Source: Macrotis lagotis (lineage: Eukaryota > Chordata > Mammalia > Peramelemorphia > Peramelidae). From it: DNA of 64,000 bases. The translations under genes and the position numbers were made by a program. The DNA is taken from contig NC_133660.1 of NCBI RefSeq assembly GCF_037893015.1, forward strand, positions 285,793,078 to 285,857,077. The letters run 5' to 3'. Under the pieces are notes generated by a model that was given only the letters and a program-made list of their open reading frames with translations, did no database searches and was not told the DNA's origin. Positions within the stretch are counted from its first letter, which is position 1, and each line of letters begins with the position of its first letter. Positions 20,322 to 31,964 of this stretch are shown piece after piece.

Positions 20322-20631
20322 ATGTTTTGTCCTTTATTCTTGAAGAAAACCATGACAACAGAGAGGTGACATCATGATAAGCACATGAATTGGATGTGAA
20401 GGGGGGGAAGTTGTACTAAGGTATCAGCCTCACTTTCTCCTCCAGAACCATCTGGGTCCAGCGACCAGAGAGGAATCAGGACAACTGGAGATGGCCCTGG
20501 ATGGGAGGTAGTCAGAGTTAAGTGACTTGCCCAAGGTCACATAGCTAGTAAGAGTCAAGTGTCTGAGTCTGGATTCCAACTCCCATCCTCCTGACTCCAA
20601 GGCCAGTGCTGTATCCACTGTGCCATCTATC
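20322..20631 (-). mobile_element. ~310 bp marsupial SINE, minus strand (copy B)
   Basis: Same organisation as 17641-17951: ttgtcctttattcttgaaga, tcagcctcactttctcctcc, accatctgggtccagcgacc, and end atccactgtgccatctatct. Confidence 0.65.
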
Positions 20632-20639
20632 TACATTTA

Positions 20640-22530
20640 TTTTTCAGAATAAAAGAACCAGAAGATTCAAGGGTTTCAGGGTCCAGGTCTGTGAATTAAT
20701 TAGTTGTGTGATCTTTTCTCTGAGCCTCGGTTTCTCAGTATGCTAAATGGAATTGCCTAACCTGGATCTAAGGTTCTCTAAGGACCTTTGAAAGGTCCCA
20801 TCCTAAAGGATGGGAGAAGGGGGAAAGATTGAGCCCAGAGTAGGGATGCCCAGTGACCCACAATGGGGGCAGGGAGGTAGGACACTGAACTGGACCTGGC
20901 TAATGGTTTGGCCACTTTATTCTTCCCCTCCCCCCAATCTGCACCTGCGCAGCCTCTTCTAAGATCCTTTTGTGGTGCAGAAATGCGTTCGTGCTTCGCT
21001 CCAAGCTGCTTAAAATAAAAAAAAAACCTATTCCCAGCCTCCCTCCCTCCCTGCTAAATCTGGCTCGGTGCGGGGGAGGTTCGACTAGGGAGGGCGGCAG
21101 GACCAGCGCTTGAGCTAGGCAGAGAGGATGGGACCTCCGAGCCACCCACATTCCTGCTGACCCTCCAGCTCCCACCCCTGGCCTTGAGTGTACACCTGCC
21201 TCAGTTTCCCCATCTGTAAAATACAGGGAGGCCAAGTTCTTGAGCCAACCGCTGATGGTCCCAACACCCCATGGTCCCCCTAAAAAATTCTTAAGACTCA
21301 TTGATTGGTGGCATCAGAAGGAAGTGTTGGACACCATGGAACCCAGCCCCCTGGTTTGATAGGGAGGTGACTATCAGACATCCAAAGTCACACACCTGGG
21401 GACCCCCAGAGCCTTAGCCTTGCTCAGGGTCAATCTTTGATGCAGGGATTCCAGGGCTGCTCTAAGAATCAGTCCCCTGCTTCCCCTAACTCCTGGGCTA
21501 GCACAGTGGGCAGAATTTATATTCCCTTGGTGGGCCCCCTGTCCCTCCCCTTCCAAGCATCTTGTATATATACTTCTCTTTTTCCTTGTAGCATCCCCTA
21601 CTGTCGAATGTAAACTTCTGGAAGGCAGGGGCCCTACTTCCTTCTGTCTTTGCATCCCTAAATGCTTACTGGAGCTGACAGTGCTGGCCTGGACAGGTTG
21701 GCATAGGCCCCGGAGAGGCAGCAGGAAGCAACAGTTCCAGCTCCGCCAGTGCCAGAAAACTCGGGTTCAAGTCACTTACAATCTGTGTTAAGCTAGACAT
21801 GAGTGACAAGAAAATCCCTAAAGCTTTCTTCCTCCCCACCCCCCCATCCTCTGATCCTTAAATATCCTGCCGATGGGAGAGAGGAAAGCCTTTGCTCCCA
21901 CCCCCTAGGTAGGGTTTGAGGAGAAACATTCAGCATCCTTTAGAGAAAATCGGAAAAGACAGAGAAAAAAGCACCCTCAACCGGTTGTGGAAGTGGGTAG
22001 AGAAGTATTCTCAGGGAGGGCTGAGCGCACTTATTTACTGCCCACACCCAGAGGGCCATCATAAGGGACCTGTCAGGGCAACCACTGTGATGCATGCATG
22101 GCAGGTCTTGTAGATACCAGAGTCCTCATTATCAGCTTCCTGGAGAAAAGGAGGGCAATAGACAAGGCCAGGCAGGGAGGTCACCAGCTTGTCAGGGGAG
22201 CAGGAGACTTGGCAGACCAGAGAGATGCCCTCCCACCCACTGAATCATCTTCCAGGCCTCTTGCATATTATATTGCTACCTGACCCAGAAGCGCACCTCC
22301 AGAAGGTCCTGGCTACAGCTGGCACTGGGCACCCCCTAGGACAGTGCTGAGTGGCGGTCAGTCTCAGAGCAATGAAGCCTACCTACTTAACATCTAGGGG
22401 CAGCTCTATTAAGGATTCAATCCCCTTCCTCTGAGGCTTTCTTTGCAGCTGACCTCACTCTGGACCAACAAGCAACTCATGTCCTCTCCCAGGGCCAAAT
22501 GGGCCTGGATTATAAAATGAAAAGATTGAC
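20640..22530. other. Intergenic sequence upstream of CHRM1
   Basis: 1.9 kb. MIR-like pieces at about 20690-20790 and 21190-21240, and an L2 3' end on + at 21560-21690 (gaatgtaaacttctggaagg...gcatccctaaatgctta). 20930-21100 is repeat-free and might be a conserved non-coding element; no evidence beyond that. Confidence 0.45.
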
Positions 22531-22534
22531 TACA

Positions 22535-22935
22535 CCATCTCCCAAACTCTGACATTCTCAGATCCCTTGCATGTTTTAAGAGCCCTCCCAGTTCTGACAT
22601 TGTGTTCTCAAATCCCTCCCAGTTCTGACATTCTGGGTTCTAAGGGCCCTCCCAGCTCTGGCATTCTATGTTCTATGGACCCTCCTATCTCTGACATTCC
22701 ATGTTCCAAGGTTTATTCATCATTGACTCTTTCTGATCTAAACTTCTTTCACAGTCTGACATTCCATGTTCCAAGCACCCTCTCAGCTCTGGCATTCTAT
22801 GTTCTAAGGTCCTTCCCAGCTCTGGCATTTTATATACTAAGATTCCTCCAAGTTCTGATATTCTATATTTTATGGTCCCTGAGGTTCTAGGTTCTAAGTG
22901 CCCCCCCCATCTTGGACATTCTATGTTTGTTCCAG
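22535..22935 (+). repeat. Decayed ~30-36 bp minisatellite, array 2 (plus orientation)
   Basis: About a dozen units like ctcccagctctgacattcta tgttctaaggt, with visible drift. Same unit as arrays at 3485-4690, 28560-29230 and 33545-33700. Confidence 0.75.
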
Positions 22936-22984
22936 TTCTGCCTTGGAGGCCCCAGGTGAGTTCTTTTCCCATTTTATTTCCTGA

Positions 22985-23990
22985 ATCAGTTACTCAATAC
23001 GATATTGGTGAGCAACTATTCCCCAGGCCCTGTTCCTGAGGTACTCGGGATACAAAGAAAGAGACTCCGTGGATCCTCCTCACATTGCTGTGGGGCAGCA
23101 ACGTGTCCCAAAATAGGCTCTCCCACAGCCCCACAGAGAGTAGATGGAGGGTCTTGTCTGAAGAAGGTGGCTTCTGAGATGAGGCTGGGAGGGAGTCAGG
23201 GATTGGAAGAGCCAAAGAAGGAAGGGGGGCATCCAGGCAGCAGTGGACAAAAGCAAAACCCTGAGAAGGGAAGTTGTTTTTGCATGGGCACATCAGGGGG
23301 CAGCTTTCAATACTCAGATCCTCTGGGAAGTGGCTCCCTCCTCACCATCCACACTTTTTAAGTCAGCTCCCTGTCACCCGGCAGGAGGTAATCAGGATGG
23401 ACAGGAACTAATTTCTTGTGGGAGGGGAGGCAGGGGACCCAAGACCATGGTCTTTGTTCCTCCAGTCTCCAGGAGGTCTGTAGAGCCTAAGGGCAGGGAC
23501 AGGACCCAGGTCTCTATAGCAAAGGGCTCCCAGGGAGGTCCTGTTTCTGGGGAAACTTTGAACACACAAATGCAACACCTAGATGGAGGGGGAGGGCACC
23601 CAGAGAGATACCTGGTGGAGAGGGGCTTCCAGGAAAAACTAGGCACCAGCTAACCCCCCCCCATGCAGTGATGCGTCTTATTACTCTGCCCAAGTCTGCC
23701 AGGTCACGGAAGTAGAGATTTGGGGAGGGGTGTGGGTACCCAAGAGAAAGCTAAGGAAATGGGAGGGGTAGAGGGGGTGAGAGGTGCCCCCGGGCAGGAC
23801 TGAAGGGGGGCAAGGCTGCGCTCCAGTTTCTGCGAGGTCGGGAGGAGGGGAGAGGTTTGCCATCTCCAGGTATGTTGTGAACCTTATGTGGGAGTTGGGG
23901 GGAGACACAGTTTGACAGGGAGGGCGGAGAGCTGTCTGTCTGCCTGTCTGTCTGTCTGTCTGTCTCTCCGAGTGAAAGTTGGGGGCGGAG
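22985..23990. other. Intergenic sequence before the CHRM1 CpG island
   Basis: An L2-like piece at 22985-23065 (minus), then about 900 bp of unique sequence and a (TGTC)n run at 23931-23968. No gene seen. Confidence 0.5.
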
Positions 23991-24920
23991 CAAGGAGGGG
24001 AGAAAGGGCCAGAATTAGCCAAAGCCTCTGGCAGGCAGACCCACCCGACTGGGGAGCGCCCCGGCTCAGCCAACCGCGCCCGGAGCGCACCCGATCCCCG
24101 CGCCTTGGTGGGCCCCCGGCCCCCGGCCCCCGGGTGGGCTCCAGGCTGGGACCACTGTGTCATCTCCGAACAGACGGGAACGAAGAACAGAAGCCCCGCA
24201 GCGCGGCTGTGTGGGAGGTGGCACGGTGGGCGGGCAGGGGGAGGGCACGGCTGGGGGCGCGTGTACCTGCGGCGGGGAGGCAGATGCGCGCGGGGCGGGG
24301 CCCTCAGGGACGGGCCGCCCCTTGGGTCCAAGCCGGGGGGTCTGGGCAGTGGGCGCGGCGTGCGCCTGGTCCGAGCCGGGTCGCGTGTCCGGGCGAGCGT
24401 GATGCCCGGGGCTCTGAGGGGGAGCCTCCGCGCGTGTGCGTGTGATGGTGGGGACGGGGCGACTGTCGGAGTGCGGTCCTGGGGGGCGTCTGTCTCTCTC
24501 CCGCGTCCGCCTTCTCTCGCTGCCTTGGCCTCCAGCACCCTCCCCTGGCGGCCCTGCCCCGTCGCGGCCCACCCCCTGGCCCAAGGTGGGGGTGCCCAGG
24601 TCTGCCCTGCAGGGGCCACCTCCAGCTCAGAGCTCCCTCTCCCCTCCCTCCCAGCTCCACCCTCCTTCCTCCTTTCCTCCCTCCCCAGGGGCTGTCGTGC
24701 CAGGGGGTGGGACATGCCAATCAACAACCGTTCTTCTCCTGCTGCCAGCACAGGACGAAGCTCCCCGGGGGAGCCAAGTGTCCAGGTCCCTCGAAAGGAC
24801 GCCGTCCCCCTGGGGAGGGAGCGGGACTGGACACCCCGGCAGACCTCTGCTCCCACGCACACCCCCATGGTGAGTAGCTGTCTCAGGGCGACTGGGGGCA
24901 GGGGGCAGGAAGAGGGGCTC
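23990..24920. promoter_or_regulatory. CpG island, probable CHRM1 promoter
   Basis: About 0.9 kb of GC- and CG-rich sequence, 11.7 kb upstream of the CHRM1 coding exon. In rat, the M1 gene is reported to have one long non-coding exon separated by an intron of over 10 kb from the coding exon, so size and distance fit. Confidence 0.6.
24250..24869 (+). other. CHRM1: Probable CHRM1 non-coding exon 1
   Basis: The 3' boundary is the strong donor ccccATG|gtgagt at 24869/24870. The 5' end is an estimate from CpG-island position and the size of the rodent exon. No long coding frame is expected. The assignment is inferred from distance, strand and donor, not from sequence recognition. Confidence 0.4.
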
Positions 24921-26175
24921 GGGGCTTTGGAGCACTGGGGGTGGGGGGGTCTAGGGTGGGAGAGAAAGCACCTGAACTCTGGAAGAGAAGCCGCTAGGTT
25001 GGGGGGGGGCCCCTTGGATGTAAGTCCTGGGAAACGGGGAAGAAGCAGGGGAGGAGGGGGCAAATGAAGAGTGTTCTCCACTCCTCATCCTTCTCCCTAC
25101 CTCCCCCCCATCTCACAGAGTATGAATCAGAGGTTTTTAGGGAACGCTGAGAGAGGCTGGGTTTGGGGAATTGCTGGAGAGGGGGAGGGGCAGAACAGGG
25201 ATGTCGGTGGGGGCTCAAGTGGGGTGAAGGTCTCTAGGAAACAGGCCAGATTCAAAAAATTCTGGCTCCACCATGACCCTGGGCAAGTCCCTTCACCTTT
25301 CCGGGTCGAGCTTTCCTTCTCTGTAAAATGAATGGAATTGGAGATTACCTCCCAGCTCAATCACTGCCATCCCTGAACCTGATGATTCTACAAGAGTAGT
25401 CTAAAGACAAGAACAGGTGCTCCAGAGGACAGGGACCCACTGAGGCAGAGGGGAGGAGAGCAAGACGGAAGGGTCTGCAAAGCCAGATGGCAGCTGTCAC
25501 CTGGCAGCTGATCAGGTGAACTGTCCAGGAGGGCGTTGTCTCGTCTGGGGTGATCAGCTGGTGCCAGCACCTGGCATGCCAAGGGTGACTCCCCTGAATC
25601 CCAGGAACCCAACTTCTTTCATCCCTTAGGGTTCCTTGTGTCAAGCTAACCTCACCTACCTGTGGCCCCCGCCAGGATGGACTGACACCAGCAGCCTGGC
25701 AGAAGGAGGAACAAAACCTCAAGGTGGGTACAAGACCTGGCCCCACCCCAGCTCCAAGACTTGTGTTGGGGGTGGCCCAGGACAAATCATCAAAAGAAGG
25801 GTAGAGACCTTACTGATAGCTCCACAGCCTGGAATGACCTAGCAATGAAGGGGTTCACCTCTGGGAGATCAATTCATAGAATTTAGAACAGGGAGGAACC
25901 TCAAAGGTCATTTCATTCAACCTCTTCATTTTACAGAGGTGAGAATGGCAACGAAGGAGGGAAAAGGAAGTAGCCCAAGGTCACACATATTAGCAAAGGC
26001 AGAATTTGGAAGACCCACCCAGTCCTTTTGATTCCAAACCCTGTATTCTCAATTCCTTTCTGAGTCTGGGGTCCATGACTTTGGCATCCGTATCCGATGG
26101 GGGACTCACACTCCCATGAGCTCAGGTTATCGACAAACTATCATCATCTCATTGAAAGGAGGGCCATAGGAAAAC

Positions 26176-26182
<7 letters not shown>

Positions 26183-26220
<38 letters not shown>
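26183..26220. repeat. (CA)n microsatellite
   Basis: About 19 CA units. Confidence 0.9.
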
Positions 26221-26223
<3 letters not shown>

Positions 26224-26849
26224 CTGTTCACTGCAGAATCAGTGGCTCCCTGCTATGAAGAGGTTGCCCCCCCTTTTTTTAATTACCTCCTCCAAAAACT
26301 TCAGGAAATTCAGGGCTTCAGTCAGCGGCAGGCTTGCCCACCTAGAAGCTTCCCCCTCCCAAGTAAATAGCTCTGCCAGTCCCACTTGACATAGACCTTC
26401 CTGCACAGTGACTAAAGATTTTGTCACTTGGCTACCTATGTACCCCCCAACTCCACAGCACTGCTGTCCTGGGGCCATTTCCCCTTCCTCATCTCCCCTC
26501 ACTGCTTCTACCTGGGCACCAGGTGGGTCAGTTGGGGTGGAAGATTGATGACCTAGGGCTCCAGCCTCCCCTGGCTCTGGAGAGAAGGGTTAAGGTGCCC
26601 TGAATTGGAAAGAATCGGACAGGTAGAAGATGGGAAAAGACAAGATACCCCAGGTCAGGGAGAACCTGTGGATCCAAAGCAGTCTTGGAGACAGGGAAGG
26701 GGAAGGCCAAGAGCTGGAGTCTGTGTTTGCCTCCCATCTGGGTGGGGAGTGAACGCTGCAGAATGAAGTTGGTGAAGCCAGCAGGCTTCTGTTCTGCAGT
26801 GGGTACCATGGAGATGGGCGACACAGAAATGCAGGGGGCGGAGGGGGGG

Positions 26850-26889
26850 TGAAGGGAGGGAGAGGAGAAAGAAGAGGGCGGGAGGAGAG

Positions 26890-26949
<60 letters not shown>

Positions 26950-27125
26950 GAGAGGAAGAGAGGAAGAGAGGAGAGAGAGAGAGATGGAGAGGAAGAGAGG
27001 AGAGAGAAGGGAGAGAGAGAGAGAGAGGAAGAGAGGAGAGAGAGAGAAGAAGGAAGAAGGAGGAAGAAGAAGGAGGAGGAGGAGGAGGAGGAGGAGGAGG
27101 AGGAGGAGGAGGAAAAGGGAAGATA
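26850..27125. repeat. Polypurine tract (GA)n/(GGA)n
   Basis: About 270 bp nearly all purine on the + strand: a core of about 30 GA units, GGAAGAGA repeats and about 15 GGA units. It includes mirror-symmetric stretches able to form triplex DNA. Confidence 0.9.
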
Positions 27126-27211
27126 GGAAGGGGAAGAAGGAGCAGACATGATCAGAAAGAATCTTATGGTTGTTATCAACTAATTGGGAGAATTGGGAGA
27201 TGGCCCTAGTG

Positions 27212-27212
<1 letters not shown>

Positions 27213-27279
<67 letters not shown>
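27213..27279. repeat. (CA)n microsatellite
   Basis: About 33 uninterrupted CA units, long enough to be polymorphic. Confidence 0.95.
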
Positions 27280-27281
<2 letters not shown>

Positions 27282-27419
27282 AGCTTTTCCACATCCAGGA
27301 TCTTCTAGGACCCTCCAAATATCTCTAAGAAAGAAGTAGGGCAGAGATTGTTATCCCCATTTGACAGACGAGGAAACTGAACCTTAGAGAGGCAGGACCT
27401 CTTCAGGTGTAATTCAAAC

Positions 27420-27600
27420 AAACTTTTGTTAGATCCTCAGTTATATACAAGAACTATTACCTGCCCTAGGGATGCAAAGGCCAAAAAAAAAAGTCTTGCC
27501 CTCAGGAAGCTTGGGGTGGGGGCATATAAGCCAGACAAATACAATTCAAGGAAAGGAACCGAATGCATAAGACATCTGATAGAATGTTCAAGGCAAGATG
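27420..27600 (-). repeat. L2-type LINE 3' end, minus strand
   Basis: Phrases ctagggatgcaaaggcc, cttgccctcaggaagctt and gccagacaaatacaatt match the L2 tail region as also seen at 33903 and 34528. Confidence 0.55.
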
Positions 27601-28395
27601 GTCTTTCTGGAAGTCCCTCTTCCCCTTTGCTCATTCCTGATGGTTTATTTCCTAATTGGAATAATGATATTTGGATTTTTATGATGCGTTCTTCATAATA
27701 ACCTTAATAATGCAAGGACCTTTGTCCCTAATTAACAAAGTGGGAAACTGAGGCTAATTAAAGGTATTTCTCTCGCTAGCATTTCCCAGAGATTTCTCCA
27801 GGAATTTCTCTGGATGCTATTCCCTGTGTATGGTGAGACAAGGTTTGGTGTGAGAGACTGACCTTGCTTATGATAGGTTTCTAGAAATTTTACAGGTTCT
27901 AAAAGACATGAATTGACTGTTGAAATCTCCCACATTGGTGCAAAAACTCCCAATCCTGCTGCCTCATCTAGATCTCTTTTTTCTCCCTAAGCAGAATCTG
28001 TTTCCTTAGTCCATTAGATGTGCCTCCGACTTCTTTTTTTGCCTGGTGAGATAGATTTTTCATGTCAAACTTGAGGGTAAAATCCATAATCTGTCTCTGT
28101 CAGACTCCACTCCAAAGAGCTCCCCTTCATCTAACTTCCATCAGAGACAGTTGGTGGCCCAGGGGCTAGTTCTGGCCTCAGATCTTTACTAATTGTTACT
28201 ACCAGTAACCTGAGTAAGAACCATTGTCTGCCTCCATGGCAAGATAGAGATCCCAAGAGCACCAGCCTCCCAGGCTTGTGGGGATCAAATGAGATCAGAT
28301 TAGTAAAGCCCCTGGCTTCTAAGGAAAGCAATTTTTTTTTCCTTCCTGTGTTCTGTAATCCCTTCTATCTCTGACATTCAATGTATTAAGGTCTT

Positions 28396-28531
28396 TGGTG
28401 GTGCAGTGGATAGAGCACCAGCCCTGGAGTCAGGAGGACCTGAGTTCAAATTTGAACTCAGACACAATCATTACTCAGCTATGTGACCTTGGACAAGTCA
28501 CTTAACCCCATTACCTTGCCAAAAAAAAAAC
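28396..28531 (+). mobile_element. WSINE1-like SINE, plus strand, 5' truncated
   Basis: From ggtggtgcagtggatagagc to accttgccaaaaaaaaaac; lacks the first bases of the family. Confidence 0.85.
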
Positions 28532-28559
28532 TTTCCCTTCTAATTTTCTCTAATGGAGG

Positions 28560-29230
28560 GTTCTCTCCAACTTCAGTGTCTCTGTTCTCTATTCTAAGGC
28601 CCCTTCCAACTTTAATATTTTCTTTTCTCTGGTGTTCTCTATACTATATTCTAAGGTCCTTTCTAGCTTTGATGTCCTCTCTTCACTGTTCTAAGGTCTC
28701 TTCCAGCTCAGGTGTTCTCGGTTCTCTATTCAAGAGTCCCTCTTAGCTCTGGTGTTCTCTTTTCTATGTTTTAAAATCCTTTCCAGCTCTGAAATTCTCT
28801 GTTCTATGTTCTAAGGTCTTTTCTAGCTTTGGTGTTCTCTATTCTAAGATCCCTTCCAACTCTGATATTCTCTGATCTAAGGCCCCTTCTAGCTCTGGTG
28901 TTCTCTACTCTATGTTCTAAGTTCCTTTGCACTTCTGGTGTTCTCTGTTCTACAGTCCCTTCTAGCTCTAGTGTTCTCTGCTCTATGTTCCAAGATCCCT
29001 TCCAACTCTGGTGATCTCTGTTCTGTGTTCTAAGGTCCTTTCTAGCTCTGATGTTCTCTGTTCTCAGGTCCTTCCAACTCTGAAATTCTCTGTTCTATGT
29101 CCTTCCAGCTCTGATGTTTCTTTGTTTTATGAGCTAAAGTCCCTTTTGGCTCTTACTTTTCATATTCTAACCAAGGTCCTTCCCTGCTCTAACATTCCAT
29201 GTTCTAAAGTTTCTTCCCACTCTAATGATC
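28560..29230 (+). repeat. Decayed ~30-36 bp minisatellite, array 3 (plus orientation, largest)
   Basis: About 20 diverged units such as cttccagctctggtgttctc tattctaaggtc, 670 bp in total. Confidence 0.8.
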
Positions 29231-29239
29231 AAAGGACTC

Positions 29240-29720
29240 TAAAATGGAATTGTTCTGTGTTAACTTCTCATGGCATTGCTTCCTCTGGGGGATGTCCAAT
29301 ATTAATAGAAGTTTCATTAGGACAGAATAATTTAGACCAGGATCTAATAGTATGGGGGGAACAGGAAGGGGGAGCTGGGGAAAAGGTGTGTTTATTAGCA
29401 TTGCCTCACCAGTTCCAGTGCCCAGCCCTCTCCTTGGGGAGGCTCCTCCACTGGAGACTCCTCCTGCCTGGAGTTTTCTCAGACAGTGTCTGTCTCATCC
29501 CTAGGGCTCCTCCTATGCCAATCTGTGGAGCCTGACCAGGCCAATCACCCTCATTTCCTGCTGTAGCCAAGAGTGCAGCAGGTCCTAGGCCAAGCTCCCC
29601 GTCATTCAGTTTTCCAGTCAATTCAGAATATTTACTCCTGAAGAATGATATATTTGAAGCATGGGAAAGACCTTAGGAATTACGAAGGGTCCAAGCCTTC
29701 GTTTTAAAACTGAGCTCCCA
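29240..29720 (+). other. CHRM1 intron 1 unique segment
   Basis: About 480 bp with no recognised repeat. The part 29400-29600 has balanced composition and no simple sequence, so it is a candidate for conservation testing. Confidence 0.35.
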
Positions 29721-29721
29721 A

Positions 29722-29868
29722 GGGCAGCTAGGTGGCACAGTGGATAGAGCACTGGCCCTGGAGTCAGGAGTACCTGAGTTCAAATCCAGCCTCAGACACT
29801 TAATAATGACCTAGCTGTGTGACCTTGGGCAAGTCACTTAACCCACTGCCTTACAAAAAAAAAAAAAC
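29722..29868 (+). mobile_element. WSINE1-like SINE, plus strand
   Basis: Nearly canonical copy, agggcagctaggtggcacag to a 12-A tail. Confidence 0.9.
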
Positions 29869-29869
29869 C

Positions 29870-31809
29870 TGAGCCCCAGAATAGTTAAATGACTTGCTTC
29901 AAGTCACACAGTACTAAGGAGCAGAACTAGAGTTTGAACCCAGATCCTGCCTCCAAACCCAGTCCACACTCCTGTCTCTCCACCATCCTGCCTCTTACTG
30001 CCTTAGTTACTTAATCAGTCTATAGGAGCTCTTATCATGGTCTATAATGAAGTCTCCAGAGAGGGGCAAGTGAAAGGCAGGGAAGACATGACCCCCTTGC
30101 CTTGCCTTTGTTTCCTAATAGGAGGGAAAAAACCTATGTTGGGAAATTCAGGGCAGAGCCCAGAAAATCCTAGAATGAGTGTGTACCAGGGAAGGTTTTC
30201 CTCAGGACCCTGTCATGTGGGAGAGAGCAAATGAGGGAGGGTTCAGGGAGGGGGCTAGGGAGTGTCAGGGGGAAGGTCCTTCCAGAAAATTCTCTTGGGT
30301 TCAGTCCCTACCACTCCCCCATTAATGTAACAAAGATTGATCCAATTTCTCTTATATGTGACCCTAGAGATTTAGATAAGACAGAGTCCACTCCCTGCCA
30401 TCAAGAAGCTCAAGGCCACAAGCTCTGACACCAAAAGACCTAGGTTCAAATCCCAGTTCTTCCACTTACTCCTTATGTGCCCTTAGGTAAGTCATTTAAT
30501 CTCTGAACCTCAGTCTCCTCCCCTGAACAATATGGAAGCTAGATAAGATGGTTTCTGAAGTCACAGGTCTCCCACTCTCTGAGCCTCCTAAGGAGATAGG
30601 ACAGCCCCACTGATAACCTGAATGGACGTTTTATGCTGTAAGTCAGCTACACACCAAGAGCTTAGTGAGATGGGGGACGGAAGGCAAGCTAGACCTGGAG
30701 GGGCAGGAAAAGCTTCCTGGAGAAGGTGGTGTTTGAGTTAAGATTTCAAGGCTGTCTGGGATTTCCACAAATCCATGGAGAGGGGGCCAGAGAGCATTCC
30801 GGGCAGAAGGAAAGGGCTGATCAAAGACCACTAGCCAAACCGGGAAGATACAGGGCTTGTTTTTGAGAGAAGCCATTCAATAGAAGCCATTCAATCCAAC
30901 ACTCTCATTTTATAAAAGAGGAAACTGAGGCACAGGGGAGTACCCTTTAACCTCCTACTCTCCTCCAGTTTTGCTCAGAATCTTCCCAACTCCCAACCCT
31001 CTAACTCCTAAAGCAAAACTGAACCAGAATCATAGAATTTTGAGTTGGAAGAGACAGCCCAGCGTAACAATCTTTTAATATGGATTTAGAACTCAGAAGG
31101 GTCTTGCAGGTCATTTGACTCCTTCATTTTACATCAGAGGAAACTGAGGCCCGGAAGGAGAAAAGGACTAGCTTATTTGCCAGTAAGGACAGAGCTGGAA
31201 TTTGACCCCCCACCAGTTGTGGTGCAACATTGACCCTTGGCCCTTGAGCCCCTCTGCTTGCAGGAAAGGGAGTGGAATTCAGACCACATCACAGAGTCCA
31301 AAGACATGGATCACAACTGACATTCGATTGTAGACAAAAGGGAGGAGGAAACAGGCCCCATTTCTGCCCCAGGTCCATCATGCTTCTATTTTTTCCTGTA
31401 AGTTAGAAAGATGCTGGCAGAAGAAGCCAGCCCCCAAACCAATAATAATAATGTAACATTTATCCAGTCCTTTCATTTTGTAAAGTGTATGGCATATACC
31501 ATCTCATTTGATCCTCTCAACAACCCAGGGAGATAGATGCTAATTACTGCAGATAAGGGCAACTGAGGCAGAATGATGCTCCCCAGGAGTTCCTGGTTGC
31601 TTTATTCTTTCTTAAATACCAGAAATCAGGGACAGTCTCACTCCTGGATGTGATGACGTCCTTCCCTCACCTCAAACACCCATATAGCAACTCTGTGATG
31701 GCAGCACTTCCCAGGAGAAGACTCTAAAGCCCTCAGTCTGACAAGAGTCAGTGGGCCATATTGACTCCCAGTCCTGGCCCACTCCTGAGCAGGAGATATA
31801 TAAGCCTAC
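29870..31809 (+). other. CHRM1 intron 1, middle part
   Basis: MIR/tRNA-SINE remnants at 29870-29990, 30425-30600 (plus) and 31090-31220 (minus), an L2-like stretch at 30620-30900, and a MIR at 31440-31560. No gene seen. Confidence 0.5.
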
Positions 31810-31963
31810 TTTTTATTTTGTTTTGTTTTTGCAGGGCAATGGGGTTAAGTGACTTGCCCAAGATCTAACTAAGTAAATATTAAGTGTCTGAGGTCAGATT
31901 TGAATTCAGGTCCTCCTGATTCCAGGGTCGGTGCTCTATCCACTGTACCACCCAGCTGCCCTA
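31810..31963 (-). mobile_element. WSINE1-like SINE, minus strand
   Basis: ttttgcagggcaatggggtt at its left, atccactgtaccacccagct at its right; full length. Confidence 0.85.
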
Positions 31964-31964
31964 T

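Larger units (their letters stand above)
24870..28390 (+). other. CHRM1 intron 1, 5' part
   Basis: No coding sequence. It has a MIR remnant (25870-26050), a CA repeat (26183-26220), a purine tract (26850-27120), a (CA)34 repeat (27213-27279) and an L2 3' end on the minus strand (27420-27600). The remainder is unassigned. Confidence 0.5.

Noticed and set aside
23681-25081. 466-codon minus frame and 362-codon plus frame at the CHRM1 CpG island
   Set aside because: Overlapping on both strands, GC-driven composition and no recognisable domain. The plus frame runs through the candidate donor at 24869.
26590-27276. Leucine/serine-rich minus frames of 174-228 codons
   Set aside because: Direct translation of the GA/GGA and CA simple repeats.
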